From positions 1 through 10,388 of the forward strand of contig JAQGMQ010000593.1 in the NCBI GenBank assembly GCA_028292305.1: DNA of 10,388 nt, given 5' to 3'. The notes beneath the pieces are model-generated. The model made no database searches and was not told where the DNA came from. It saw nothing but the letters and a program-made list of their open reading frames with translations. Position 1 is the stretch's first letter. Each line of letters opens with the position of its first letter. This stretch comes from Rhodoferax sp. GTDB lineage: Bacteria; Pseudomonadota; Gammaproteobacteria; Burkholderiales; Burkholderiaceae_C. A program made the translations under genes and the position numbers. Of this stretch, positions 1 through 7,717 are shown in pieces.

Positions 1-69
1 CAGGTACCAGGGCAGCAGCAGGGCAGCGAACAGCGCGGCGGCGCTGGACCAGAGACCGGCGGAACGCAT
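1..69 (-). CDS. ABC transporter permease, N-terminal fragment (probable AfuB-like partner)
   Basis: Only the first 23 codons lie in the window; the gene continues past its left edge. They begin with ATG at 69 and read MRSAGLWSSAAALFAALLLP followed by WYL, a short basic N-terminus and then a hydrophobic segment, as at the start of an inner-membrane permease. The start lies 12 bases after the stop of the periplasmic binding-protein gene, the usual place for the permease of the same importer. An LPWY-type sequence after the first hydrophobic stretch is, from memory, seen in the long two-domain iron/sugar-phosphate permeases of the AfuB/FbpB type. Membrane protein is well supported; the exact family is inferred from position. 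The substrate would be whatever the upstream binding protein captures. Confidence 0.6.
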   Translation of the reverse strand, partial: MRSAGLWSSAAALFAALLLPWYL

Positions 70-81
70 GCTGGCTGGGCC

Positions 82-1116
82 TTAGCGCGGCAGGCTGTTG
101 ACCTCGCGATCCCAGCGTTCGATCAGCCGGCGCCGCTCGGCCGAGGTGCCGTACTTGGCGAAGTCGTAGTCGATGAGCTTGATGTCGGCCAGCTTCGGCG
201 CCTGCGGAGGCGTGGGCGCAGCCTTGTTGCTCGGCACCTGGTAGGCCTTGGCGTTCACGGCCAGGGCCTGGGCTTCAGGGGTCAGCGCCCAGTCGTACCA
301 CTTCTTGGCATTGGCCATGTTCTTCGCACCCTTGACGATGCTCATGCTGCCGATCTCGTAGCCCGTGCCTTCGCAGGGTGCGACCACCTTGACCGGCGCG
401 CCTTCGACGACCTGCGTCACCGCGTCGTGCAGGAAGGTGATGCCGACCAGGGTCTCGCCCGTGGCCACGGCGCGCGCGGGTGCCGCGCCGGCCTTGGTGT
501 ACTGGTTGACGTTCCTGTGCAGCGCCTTCAGGTAGTCGAAGGCCTTGTCTTCACCCATCACCTGCACCAGCGTGGCCAGCATGTTGTAGGACGTGCCCGA
601 GGCATTCGGGTTGGCCACCTGCACCTCGCCCTTGTAGTCGGCCTTGATCAGGTCGGCCCAGCACTTCGGCGCGGCCAGCTTGCGCTTGGCCAGTTCCTCG
701 GTGTTGTAGCTGTAGCCGAGCGCACCGGCGTAGATGCCCACGGTGCGGTACTTGGAAGCCTCGGCCTGCTTCACGGCCCAGGGCTGCAGCTCGGCCAGCT
801 TGGGTGATTTGTAGGGCTCGGTCAGGCCTTCTTCGGCGGCCTGCAGGTGCGGGTCGCCGGTGCCGCCCCACCAGATGTCGGCCTTCGGGTTGGCGGCTTC
901 GGCCTTGAGCTGGGCATAGGTTTCGCCGGCGCTCTTGCGCGTCATCGACACCTTGATGTTGGTGGCCTTCTCGAACGCGGTGACCATCGGCCGGCACCAC
1001 TCTTCCTGCACGTTGCAGTACACCACCAACTCTTCCGCGGCGCGCGCGGGCTGGCTCGCAAAAGCGCCGATGGCCATCACCGCCAGCGCCACCGATTTGA
1101 ATGCTGAAATCTTCAT
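82..1116 (-). CDS. AfuA-like periplasmic solute-binding protein of an ABC importer
   Basis: Periplasmic binding protein of 344 residues that should deliver its ligand to the permease starting 12 bases downstream. Residues 1-26 form a Sec signal peptide (basic MKISAFK, hydrophobic core, ARA before a predicted cut at A27). The mature part follows the bacterial family-1/FbpA-AfuA pattern, with an early VVYCNVQEEW segment (31-40), KADIWWGGTGDP (78-89) and FLHDA (228-232). Annotation pipelines usually call this family iron(III)-binding, but Actinobacillus AfuA binds hexose phosphates. I recall a His-Asp pair and a Glu 24 residues after the His as its sugar ligands; H230, D231 and E254 here have that spacing (numbering from memory). 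There are no paired tyrosines like those of ferric-binding FbpA that I can identify. The ATG is preceded by AGGAG at 8 bases spacing. Its place beside an inositol phosphatase suggests a phosphorylated polyol ligand, which is inference. Confidence 0.87.
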   Translation of the reverse strand: MKISAFKSVALAVMAIGAFASQPARAAEELVVYCNVQEEWCRPMVTAFEKATNIKVSMTRKSAGETYAQLKAEAANPKADIWWGGTGDPHLQAAEEGLTEPYKSPKLAELQPWAVKQAEASKYRTVGIYAGALGYSYNTEELAKRKLAAPKCWADLIKADYKGEVQVANPNASGTSYNMLATLVQVMGEDKAFDYLKALHRNVNQYTKAGAAPARAVATGETLVGITFLHDAVTQVVEGAPVKVVAPCEGTGYEIGSMSIVKGAKNMANAKKWYDWALTPEAQALAVNAKAYQVPSNKAAPTPPQAPKLADIKLIDYDFAKYGTSAERRRLIERWDREVNSLPR

Positions 1117-1149
1117 GCTCTTGTCTCCTGCCTGTTATGTGAATCTGCC

Positions 1150-1173
1150 GTGACCGTTCGATGACAGTGACCG
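1150..1173. repeat. Short direct repeat GTGACCG in the gap before the binding-protein gene
   Basis: The 72-base gap between the phosphatase stop and the binding-protein start holds GTGACCG at 1150-1156 and again at 1167-1173, a 17-base period. The same heptamer occurs on the minus strand inside a small palindrome in the iolC leader (7684-7694). It could be a regulator site or chance. I see no convincing promoter or terminator in this gap, so the binding-protein gene may be expressed from the iol transcript. Confidence 0.2.
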
Positions 1174-1188
1174 CCAGCGTAGCCCGCC

Positions 1189-1965
1189 CTACTTCAGAGC
1201 GATACCCGTTAAAACGCCTAGTTCATCCGCCAGCGCCGCGTTGGTGGCCAGCACCGCGTTGCCCTGGCTCAGGCCGCCATGGGCCCAAAAATCGTTGACC
1301 CGTCCGCCGGCTTCTTCCACCAGCAAAAGCCCCGCCGCCACGTCCCAGGCGTTGATATGGGCCTCGGCATAGGCTTCGCTGCGGCCCGCGGCCACATAGG
1401 CCAGGCCGAGCGCGCCCGAGCCCGCGCGGCGCACCGAGCAGCCAGCGTCCATGCTGCGCTGGATCAGACCCATATAGGTTTCGGTGGGCATGCGGGTCGA
1501 CCAGCCAATCTCGACCGATGACGCCGACAGCGCGGTCTGCGTGCTGACCTGCATGCGCGCGCCGTTGCACCAGGCGCCCTTTCCGCGCTGGGCAATGAAC
1601 AGCTCGTTGTGCATGGGCGCGTAGATGGCGCCCGCCTCCAGCCGGCCGTCGACCATCAGGCCGAGCGAGATGCAGAAGTGCGGAATCTGCCGCGCGAAGT
1701 TGGCCGTGCCGTCGATCGGGTCGACGATCCACAGCCGCGCGCCGGTGACGGCGCCGCCGTCTTCCTCGCCCAGCACCGCGTCGCCAGGAAAGCGCCGCTC
1801 GACTTCGCTGCGCACGAAACGCTCGACCGCGCCGTCGGTCACGGTCAGGTAGTCTTGCCGGCCCTTCAGCGAATAGGCCGGCTTGCGCGGGTCGTTGTAG
1901 GCCTCGCGGGCCATGGTGCCGGCCGCGCGCACGATCTCTTCGATGGCCTTGAATTCTGGTGTCAT
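1189..1965 (-). CDS. Inositol monophosphatase family protein (SuhB/IMPase-like)
   Basis: Mg-dependent phosphomonoesterase of 258 residues, the usual length for IMPase/SuhB. It carries the family metal-binding motifs: GEED (66-69), DPIDGT (82-87, in WIVDPIDGTANF) and NAWD (205-208, followed by VAAGLLLVEEAGG). The open frame extends upstream to 2019, but the ATG at 1965 is preferred: it lies 14 bases after the iolB stop, has an AAGGA Shine-Dalgarno about 10 bases upstream, and starts the protein at a normal IMPase N-terminus (MTPEFKAIEEIV). An extended start would overlap iolB. IMPase relatives also include histidinol-phosphate and fructose-1,6-bisphosphate phosphatases, so motif evidence alone does not fix the substrate. 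Its place directly after iolB and before an AfuA-like importer makes inositol 1-phosphate (giving free myo-inositol in the cytoplasm) the most economical substrate. A general SuhB housekeeping copy would not be expected in such an operon. Confidence 0.92.
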   Translation of the reverse strand: MTPEFKAIEEIVRAAGTMAREAYNDPRKPAYSLKGRQDYLTVTDGAVERFVRSEVERRFPGDAVLGEEDGGAVTGARLWIVDPIDGTANFARQIPHFCISLGLMVDGRLEAGAIYAPMHNELFIAQRGKGAWCNGARMQVSTQTALSASSVEIGWSTRMPTETYMGLIQRSMDAGCSVRRAGSGALGLAYVAAGRSEAYAEAHINAWDVAAGLLLVEEAGGRVNDFWAHGGLSQGNAVLATNAALADELGVLTGIALK

Positions 1966-1979
1966 GTCGAAAGCGTCCT

Positions 1980-2807
1980 TCAGGCCTTGTAGGGTGGCGG
2001 TGGTGTGGCCAGCATCCACTCGTGCGCCGGGTCGTTCTTGAAGACCCAGAAACGGTTCGGCCCGGCCATCACGTTCAGGTAATACAGGTCATAACCGTGC
2101 GGCGCCACCACCGGGTGGTAGCCGCGCGGCACCATCACCACGTCGTGGTCTTCCACGGCGCAGGCCTCGTCGATGCTGCGGTCGTCGGTGTAGACGCGCT
2201 GGAAGGCGAACCCCTGCGGCGGGTTCAGCCGGTGGTAGTAGGTCTCTTCGAGCTGGGTCTCGGTGGGCGGCGCCTCGACGTCGTGTTTGTGCGGCGGATA
2301 ACTCGACGAATGGCCGGCCGGCGTGATCACTTCCACCACCAGCAGGTGGTCGGCCGTGGGGTCGTCGTGCGGCAACACGTCGCACACATAACGCGTGTTG
2401 CTGCCCGTGCCGCGCACGCTGCGGCGCATGCTGGCCGGGTCGATCACCCGCACGGCCCGCGGCGCGTCGCCGGCGGGCGCGGTGCACAGGCCCACCTCGG
2501 CGTCCCGGCTGGCCTTGATACCGACCGCATGGCCGCGCGGCACGAACACGGCGGCGGGTGCCACCGGGTCGAAGACGCTGTTGCGCGTGCCTAGTTGGGC
2601 AAAGGTCTGGCCTTCGACCGTCACGTCCACCGTGCCGGTCAACACCACCAGACATAACTCGTTCGCGCCGGTGTTCAGCGCTTCGGTTTCACCGGCCTTG
2701 AGGCGGATGGCGCGGAAGCCGACATAACCCCAGCCTGCGCGTTCGGGTGTGACGTTGACGATCTCGCGGCCTTCGGGCGCGGCTTTGGCAAGCAGGGGGC
2801 TGACCAT
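1980..2807 (-). CDS. iolB: 5-deoxy-glucuronate isomerase IolB
   Basis: Isomerizes 5-deoxy-D-glucuronate to 2-deoxy-5-keto-D-gluconate (5-dehydro-2-deoxygluconate), the step between IolD and IolC in myo-inositol catabolism. It has 275 residues, close to the Bacillus IolB length. The bicupin family motifs are clear: SSYPPHKHD (168-176), LEETYYHRLNPPQGFAFQR (186-204), TDDRSIDE (207-214) and PRGYHPV (227-233). H173, H175, E187/E188 and H231 are candidate metal ligands by analogy with IolB/KduI. The frame is open upstream to 2945, inside iolE, but the ATG at 2807 gives a standard N-terminus and lies one base after the iolE stop (TGA-G-ATG), with GGGAG just upstream. This points to translational coupling with iolE. 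Identification is very secure. Confidence 0.97.
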   Translation of the reverse strand: MVSPLLAKAAPEGREIVNVTPERAGWGYVGFRAIRLKAGETEALNTGANELCLVVLTGTVDVTVEGQTFAQLGTRNSVFDPVAPAAVFVPRGHAVGIKASRDAEVGLCTAPAGDAPRAVRVIDPASMRRSVRGTGSNTRYVCDVLPHDDPTADHLLVVEVITPAGHSSSYPPHKHDVEAPPTETQLEETYYHRLNPPQGFAFQRVYTDDRSIDEACAVEDHDVVMVPRGYHPVVAPHGYDLYYLNVMAGPNRFWVFKNDPAHEWMLATPPPPYKA

Positions 2808-2808
2808 C

Positions 2809-3723
2809 TCAGGCTCCCGCCTTGCCAAGGCGATCGACGATGCCGCGCAGGGTCTCGTAACCCTTTTTGGCATACGCGTAACTCGGCGCGACGGCCGGGT
2901 CCTGCTCGGCCTCCACCACCAGCCAGCCTGCGTAGCCACCGTCATGCAACGTGGTCAGCACCGCGTCGTAATCGATCACGCCATCACCCGGCACGGTGAA
3001 GGTGCCGTACAACACGCCGTTCAAAAAGCTCCAGCCGTCGTTGCGGGCCTGGGCGATGACCTTGGGCCGCACGTCCTTGCAGTGCACATGCACCACGCGG
3101 GCCACGTGTTTTTTCAACAACGTATTCGGGTCGGTGGCACCGCCGAAATAGGCGTGGCCGGTGTCATACAGCAGGCCGACCTTGGCCGGGTCGGTGAGCG
3201 CCATGAGCCGGTCCACGTCGTCGGGCGATTCGACATAGGCGCCCATATGGTGGTGGTAGGCCAGGCGGATGCCGTAGGTGGCGATCAGGTGCGCGCCGAA
3301 CGCGTTCAGCCGCTCGGCATAGGCCTGCCACAACGCGTCGCTGGCGAAGCGTGGCCGCTTGGCCAGCGGCGTGTCGATCTGGCCCTGGATGGTGCCGGCG
3401 CATTCACCGTAGACCACCACCTTGACGTCGTTGTACTGCAGTTTGGCCATGTGGGCCTGGCAGCGCGCGATCTCGGCCTCGACGGTGTCTTCGCCCAGGA
3501 AGCCCGAGTACCAGCCCGACACACAGGCCAGGCCAAAGGCATCCAGCTTGGCCTTCAGGCCGGGGCCGTCCTTCGGAAATTTGTTGCCGAGCTCGAAGCC
3601 TTCGTAGCCGATTTCCTTGCCTTCGGACAAGGCGGTTTCGAGCGGTGTTTCGCCGCCGAGAGAAGGCAGGTCATCGTTCATCCAGCTGAGCGGGTTGATG
3701 CCGATGCGTACGTTCCAGGTCAT
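2809..3723 (-). CDS. iolE: myo-Inosose-2 dehydratase IolE
   Basis: Dehydrates scyllo-inosose (2-keto-myo-inositol) to 3D-3,5/4-trihydroxycyclohexane-1,2-dione, the substrate of IolD. It is a 304-residue cytoplasmic TIM-barrel protein of the xylose-isomerase-like fold. Visible family landmarks are the N-terminal GINPLSWMNDDLP (8-20), GYEGFELG (39-46), AYHHHMG (155-161), LLYDTGHAYFGG (184-195), HVHCKDVRP (212-220), GTFTVPGDGVIDY (240-252) and VVEAEQD (269-275). These His, Asp and Glu positions at strand ends are the probable metal and active-site ligands. The open frame runs up to 3849 inside iolD, but the ATG at 3723 gives the family N-terminus (MTWNVRIGINP) and has AAGGAC about 10 bases upstream. 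It lies 29 bases after the iolD stop, and its own stop is one base before iolB. It belongs to the same operon. Confidence 0.97.
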   Translation of the reverse strand: MTWNVRIGINPLSWMNDDLPSLGGETPLETALSEGKEIGYEGFELGNKFPKDGPGLKAKLDAFGLACVSGWYSGFLGEDTVEAEIARCQAHMAKLQYNDVKVVVYGECAGTIQGQIDTPLAKRPRFASDALWQAYAERLNAFGAHLIATYGIRLAYHHHMGAYVESPDDVDRLMALTDPAKVGLLYDTGHAYFGGATDPNTLLKKHVARVVHVHCKDVRPKVIAQARNDGWSFLNGVLYGTFTVPGDGVIDYDAVLTTLHDGGYAGWLVVEAEQDPAVAPSYAYAKKGYETLRGIVDRLGKAGA

Positions 3724-3752
3724 GGGGATTTTGTCCTTTGCATTGCGAGGGT

Positions 3753-5618
3753 TCAGGGCCGTTGCTGGCCCTGTTTGTCTTTGAGATATTGCGCATGGGC
3801 GACGTTCACTTCGGCCCGCCCCGAGACTTCGGGGATGGCCACTTCCCACCAGCAGCCGCCGTCGTCGGTGGTGCGGGTGTGGGTGGTGTCGATCACGATG
3901 ACCTGTGTGCGGCTGGCGGCACGGGCGCGCTGCATGGCGGTCTTGAGCTCCGCCACGTTGGCCACGTGCACCGACTCGGCGCCCAGGCTGCGCGCGTGCA
4001 TGGCGAAATCGATCTCGGGCAGGCTGCCGTCACCGTCGGCACAATCGTCCAGCATGTTGTTGAAGTGCGGGCTGCCCGAGGCAAGCTGCAGCCGCTGGAT
4101 GCAGCCGAAGCCGCGGTTGTCGAGCACCACGATGACGAGTTTTCGGCCCAGCATGACCGAGGTGGCGATCTCCGAATTCAGCATCAGGTAGGAGCCGTCA
4201 CCGACCATCACGATGACTTCCTGGTCGGGCCGGGCCATCTTCACGCCCAGGCCGCCAGCGATCTCGTAGCCCATGCACGAGTAGCCGTATTCCATGTGGT
4301 AGTTGCCCGGCCTGGCGGCGCGCCACAGCTTGTGCAGTTCGGCCGGCAGCGTGCCGGCGGCGCAGACCACCACGTCGCGCACATCGCTGTCGGGGGCCGA
4401 GTAGCGCACGGCGCCGATCACTTCGGCGTCGTAGGGCAGCACACCGGCGCTCGCCGGGTCGAAGGTGGTCAGGGCGTCGACGCGCTCGGTCCAGCCCTGG
4501 GCGAAGTGGTGGGCGCGGGTGGTCCAGGCCGCATCCGCGCGCCAGCCGGCGAGCGCTTCGGTCAGCTGCAGCAGGCCGGTGCGGGCGTCGGCCACGAGGG
4601 TCGTGCCACGCCACTTGCCGGCGTCGGCCACCTGCACGTTCAGGCCGAGGATGGGCGCGTCGGGGAACAGGCTGTGCGAGCCGGTGGTGAAGTCCTGCAA
4701 ACGCGTGCCGATGGCGAACACCAGGTCGGCCTCGCGCGCCAGGGTGTTGGCCGCGGGCGAGCCGGTGACGCCGACCGAGCCGACGTTGAGCGCATCGTTC
4801 CAGACCAGGCTGCTTTTGCCGGCCTGCGATTCGGCCACCGGGATGCCGAACGCATGGGCAAACACACGCAGCGCGTCGCCGGCCTGGCTGTACAACACAC
4901 CGCCGCCGGCCACGATCAACGGGCGCCGGGCGTTGCGCAGCAGCGTGGCAGCCTGCGCCAGTTCGCGGGCATCGGCCGGCGGCCGGCGCATCCGCAACAC
5001 CGAGGGCTGCAGGAACTCCTCAGGGCAATCGAAGGCCTGCGTCTGCACGTCCTGCGGCAGCGCCAGGCACACCGGGCCGCAGCTGGCCGGGTCGGTCATC
5101 ACCTGGATGGCGCGGGGCAGCGCGGTGAGGATCTGCTCGGGCCGAGTGATGCGGTCGAAGTAGCGCGTGACGGGGCGAAACGCATCGTTCACGCTCAGGT
5201 CGCCCTGGGCAAAGTCTTCGAGTTGCTGCAGCACCGGGTCGGGCGTGCGCGAAGCGAAGGTGTCGCCGGGCAGCAGCAACACCGGCAGCCGGTTCACATG
5301 GGCCAGCGCGGCCGCCGTCAGCAGGTTGGTGGCGCCCGGGCCGATGGAGGTGGTGACGGCCATCATGCGTTCGCGGAACAGCGCCTTGCCATAGGCGATG
5401 GCCGCGTGGGCCATGCCCTGTTCGTTATGGGCGCGGTAGGTTTTGATGGCGCCACGCTCGGCCCACAAGGCTTCGCCCAGGCCGGCCACGTTGCCATGGC
5501 CGAAGATGGAAAACACGCCGCCGCAATACGGCAGCACGGCGCCGTTGTCGGTGGCGATGCGCAGCGCGGCCAGGTGCTTGACCAGCGCCTGCGCCATGGT
5601 GAGGCGTTGGGTCTTCAT
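3753..5618 (-). CDS. iolD: 3D-(3,5/4)-trihydroxycyclohexane-1,2-dione hydrolase IolD
   Basis: Thiamin-diphosphate enzyme that cleaves the ring C-C bond of trihydroxycyclohexane-1,2-dione to give 5-deoxy-glucuronate, the ring-opening step of inositol catabolism. The 621 residues have the three-domain layout of the acetolactate synthase/pyruvate decarboxylase family. The N-terminal pyrimidine-binding domain holds the likely catalytic Glu E66 (in YRAHNEQG). A central domain follows (about 215-365, RRPLIVAGGGVLYSQAG). The C-terminal domain has the ThDP/Mg motif, starting GDGSYL (473-478) and ending at N501 in VVLDNRGFG. The ring-type YGYSCMGYEIAGGLG segment (444-458) and C-terminal GGCWWEVAIPEVS (587-599) are typical of IolD. 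The ATG at 5618 shares an ATGA overlap with the iolC stop, so the two are probably translationally coupled. It is slightly shorter than some homologues but shows no break. Confidence 0.97.
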   Translation of the reverse strand: MKTQRLTMAQALVKHLAALRIATDNGAVLPYCGGVFSIFGHGNVAGLGEALWAERGAIKTYRAHNEQGMAHAAIAYGKALFRERMMAVTTSIGPGATNLLTAAALAHVNRLPVLLLPGDTFASRTPDPVLQQLEDFAQGDLSVNDAFRPVTRYFDRITRPEQILTALPRAIQVMTDPASCGPVCLALPQDVQTQAFDCPEEFLQPSVLRMRRPPADARELAQAATLLRNARRPLIVAGGGVLYSQAGDALRVFAHAFGIPVAESQAGKSSLVWNDALNVGSVGVTGSPAANTLAREADLVFAIGTRLQDFTTGSHSLFPDAPILGLNVQVADAGKWRGTTLVADARTGLLQLTEALAGWRADAAWTTRAHHFAQGWTERVDALTTFDPASAGVLPYDAEVIGAVRYSAPDSDVRDVVVCAAGTLPAELHKLWRAARPGNYHMEYGYSCMGYEIAGGLGVKMARPDQEVIVMVGDGSYLMLNSEIATSVMLGRKLVIVVLDNRGFGCIQRLQLASGSPHFNNMLDDCADGDGSLPEIDFAMHARSLGAESVHVANVAELKTAMQRARAASRTQVIVIDTTHTRTTDDGGCWWEVAIPEVSGRAEVNVAHAQYLKDKQGQQRP

Positions 5619-7594
5619 GCGTTGACCTTTGCTTTGGCGAGGCTGTGGTCGTGGCTGTCGCTATGCCGCGATGCCCAGGCGTCGACCAGGCGCTCGAAGT
5701 TGCCGGCGACTTCGGCGATGAGGGCCGCGTCGTCGATGCCGTTCTGCAGCCAGCGCTGCGCGGCGGTGGCCCACAGCGAGCGGCCCACCATGAAGCCCTT
5801 GACCACCGGGTTGGTGGCGAAGCGGAAGCTGTCGGCCAGCTCACCCAGCGGCTGGTTCAGCCCCAGGATCACCGCGCCGCGGCATTGCGGGTCGCGCGCG
5901 GCCACCAGCTCGGCCAGTGCCGACCAGCCGGCCGCCTCCATCGGCGCCAGCTTCCACCATTCGGGGCGGATGCCGATGTTGTAGAGGCGTTGCACGGCGC
6001 GCAACACCGCGGCATCGCCCGTGCCGGCGGGCGTCAGCGCGGGCGGGCAGATGACCTCGACCAGCAACTCGTGGCCGCTTTCGCGCGTGGCTTCCCACAG
6101 TTCCTGCAGCTTCAGTTCCTGCTCGAGGCGCAGGTCGGCCGCGTCGTCGGGGTGGTAATGCACGAGGCACTTCACCACCTGCTCGGCCGGCCACACGCGC
6201 AGCGCACTGCCGATGGAGCGTGTGCCGTCGAAGCGCAGCGGGCGCGAACCTGGCAGCTCGACCGGCCGGCCGACCCACCAGCCGCGGCCGGTGGCACTGG
6301 CCAGCGCATCGAAGCCGTAGTCGCCACCGTCGATCAACACGCCGCTCTTGCCCTGCAGGCCGCGGCTCTGCACGCTGCTGTCGAAAGCCTCGACCAGCAA
6401 CTTCTTGAGTGCGGGGATACGTTTTTCGCTGGCTCCGGCGGCGCGTGCCATCTCGTAGAACTGGCTGCGGTGGTCGAAGGCCATCACGTTCAGCTCGGGC
6501 CAGGCCTTCCTGGCCGCGGTGGTGCGGTGCAGGTGGGCCAGCTGGCGGTCAGCGTCGACCTTGGGGTTGCGGCTGCCGCTGAACCAGTGGTCGAGCTCGG
6601 CCGGCGTGGGCATGGCCGGCGCGCAGGCGTGGCGCGAGACGACGATGGCGCCGCAGGCGTTGGCCAGGCGCGCGGCCTCTTCAAAACCTTCGCCGCGCAG
6701 AAAGCCCGTCATCAGGCCCGCGGCAAACGCGTCGCCCGCGCCCAGCACGTTCATCACCTCGATGCGCTCGCCCTGAACGGTGAGCGCATCCTGGATGCGC
6801 GCCGGGATGTCGCCGGGAATGAAGCAGCAGCCCTGCGCCCCCAGCTTGACCACCAGCGCGGCCCGGGACACGGCCCGCACGGCATGCAGCGAGGCCAGCA
6901 GGTCGCCCGGCACGCCACCGGCGATCAGAAATTCTTCTTCGGTGCCGATCAGCACATCGAACTCGGGCAACACGGCCTGCAACTGCGCGGTGACGTTGGC
7001 GTCGGCCACGAAGCGGTTGGCGCCCTCGCCGCGCTTGGTCAGGCCCCACAGCACCGGGCGGTAGTCGATGTCGAGCACGCGCAGCAAGCCGTGATGCCTG
7101 GCATAGCCCAGCGCGGTGGTGGACGCGGCCCGCACGGCCGGCGCGCTGAGGTGGGTGCCGGTGATCAGCAGCGCGCGGCAGTCGGCCAGGAAGTCTTCGC
7201 TGATGGCCCCGGCGTCGAGCGCCATGTCGGCGCAGTTCTCGCGGTAGAACAGCAGCGGGAAGGTGTCGCGGTCTTTCAGGCCCAGCAGCACCAGGCCGGT
7301 AAGCCGCTGTGCGTCGACCTGCACCTGCGTGGTGTCGCAGCCTTCACGCTGCAGCGTCTCGGTGAGGAAGCGGCCCATTTGCTCGTCACCCACCCGCGAC
7401 ACCATGGCCGCGCGCAGGCCGAGCCGGGCCACGCCGAACGCAATGTTGGCCGAGCTGCCGCCCAGGTATTTGGCGAAGGTGGACACGTCTTCGAGCCGGG
7501 CGCCGACTTGCTGCGCATACAGGTCGACCGCCAGGCGGCCCAGGCAGGCCAGATCGAAACGGCGGCCGGAGGGGATGGACAGGTGGGTCGTCAT
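5615..7594 (-). CDS. iolC: Bifunctional 5-dehydro-2-deoxygluconokinase / DUF2090 aldolase (IolC fusion)
   Basis: Fusion of 659 residues. Residues 1 to about 340 are a PfkB-family sugar kinase, with RRFDLACLGRLAVDLYAQQ at the N-terminus, GGSSANIAFG (45-54), and NVLGAGDAFAAGLM (282-295) in which D288 is the expected catalytic base. It phosphorylates 5-dehydro-2-deoxygluconate at C6. Residues from about 345 to 645 form a DUF2090 domain of the aldolase fold (AFDHRSQFYEMAR 372-384, VVKCLVHYHPDD 473-484, PEWWKLAPMEA 544-554, GFMVGRSLW 600-608). It is annotated in proteobacteria as the aldolase that splits the phosphorylated product to dihydroxyacetone phosphate and malonate semialdehyde, replacing a separate iolJ. 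K475 or K548 could be a Schiff-base lysine; that is a guess. The ATG at 7594 fits the family N-terminus. An in-frame TTG at 7669 would add 25 residues; neither start has a clear Shine-Dalgarno. It is first in the iol operon and overlaps iolD by ATGA. Confidence 0.95.
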   Translation of the reverse strand: MTTHLSIPSGRRFDLACLGRLAVDLYAQQVGARLEDVSTFAKYLGGSSANIAFGVARLGLRAAMVSRVGDEQMGRFLTETLQREGCDTTQVQVDAQRLTGLVLLGLKDRDTFPLLFYRENCADMALDAGAISEDFLADCRALLITGTHLSAPAVRAASTTALGYARHHGLLRVLDIDYRPVLWGLTKRGEGANRFVADANVTAQLQAVLPEFDVLIGTEEEFLIAGGVPGDLLASLHAVRAVSRAALVVKLGAQGCCFIPGDIPARIQDALTVQGERIEVMNVLGAGDAFAAGLMTGFLRGEGFEEAARLANACGAIVVSRHACAPAMPTPAELDHWFSGSRNPKVDADRQLAHLHRTTAARKAWPELNVMAFDHRSQFYEMARAAGASEKRIPALKKLLVEAFDSSVQSRGLQGKSGVLIDGGDYGFDALASATGRGWWVGRPVELPGSRPLRFDGTRSIGSALRVWPAEQVVKCLVHYHPDDAADLRLEQELKLQELWEATRESGHELLVEVICPPALTPAGTGDAAVLRAVQRLYNIGIRPEWWKLAPMEAAGWSALAELVAARDPQCRGAVILGLNQPLGELADSFRFATNPVVKGFMVGRSLWATAAQRWLQNGIDDAALIAEVAGNFERLVDAWASRHSDSHDHSLAKAKVNA

Positions 7595-7683
7595 GGGCGG
7601 CAAGGTGGGCTGGGTGGACAACAGAAATGTGGCGACACGAACGCGGATGGCGGTGGCATCCTGGCTCAAGCCCTCAGCTTAGC

Positions 7684-7694
7684 GCGGTCACCGC
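7684..7694. repeat. Small palindrome GCGGTCACCGC in the iolC leader
   Basis: Five-base arms GCGGT and ACCGC flank a single central C, just downstream of the A/T-rich island in the direction of iolC transcription. It shares CGGTCAC with the direct repeats at 1150-1173. It could be an operator half-site pair or chance in GC-rich DNA; the loop is too small for a good RNA hairpin. Confidence 0.2.
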
Positions 7695-7697
7695 CAT

Positions 7698-7717
7698 TTT
7701 TCCATCTCGTTTTCCAT
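7698..7717. repeat. Tandem TTTTCCAT direct repeat beside the palindrome
   Basis: TTTTCCAT occurs at 7698-7705 and 7710-7717, a 12-base period, so the minus strand reads ATGGAAAA twice. Each copy carries a GGAA, the half-site core reported for rhizobial IolR, and a further GGAA lies on the plus strand at 7739-7742. The group abuts the palindrome at 7718-7733. Extra operator half-sites are possible; the spacing does not give a full GGAA-N6-TTCC. Confidence 0.3.

Noticed and set aside
82..1116. Ferric-iron uptake role for the binding protein
   Set aside because: The family is often labelled that way, but the operon holds inositol and phosphatase genes, and the residues I can place match the sugar-phosphate branch better. 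It is not fully excluded.
2808..2945. Upstream extension of iolB
   Set aside because: The frame stays open inside iolE, but the extra 46 residues are Arg-rich and unlike any IolB N-terminus. The ATG at 2807 is placed one base after the iolE stop.
3724..3849. Upstream extension of iolE
   Set aside because: The extra 42 residues overlap iolD and do not resemble IolE; the ATG at 3723 has a Shine-Dalgarno and the family N-terminus.
2749..4191. 480-codon open frame on the plus strand
   Set aside because: It is antisense to iolE and part of iolD and has no family features.
3738..5984. 748-codon open frame on the plus strand
   Set aside because: It lies antisense to iolD and the iolC end, is rich in Gly, Ala, Arg, His and Val, has no domain I recognise, and the opposite strand has unmistakable catalytic motifs. 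It is a GC-rich shadow frame.
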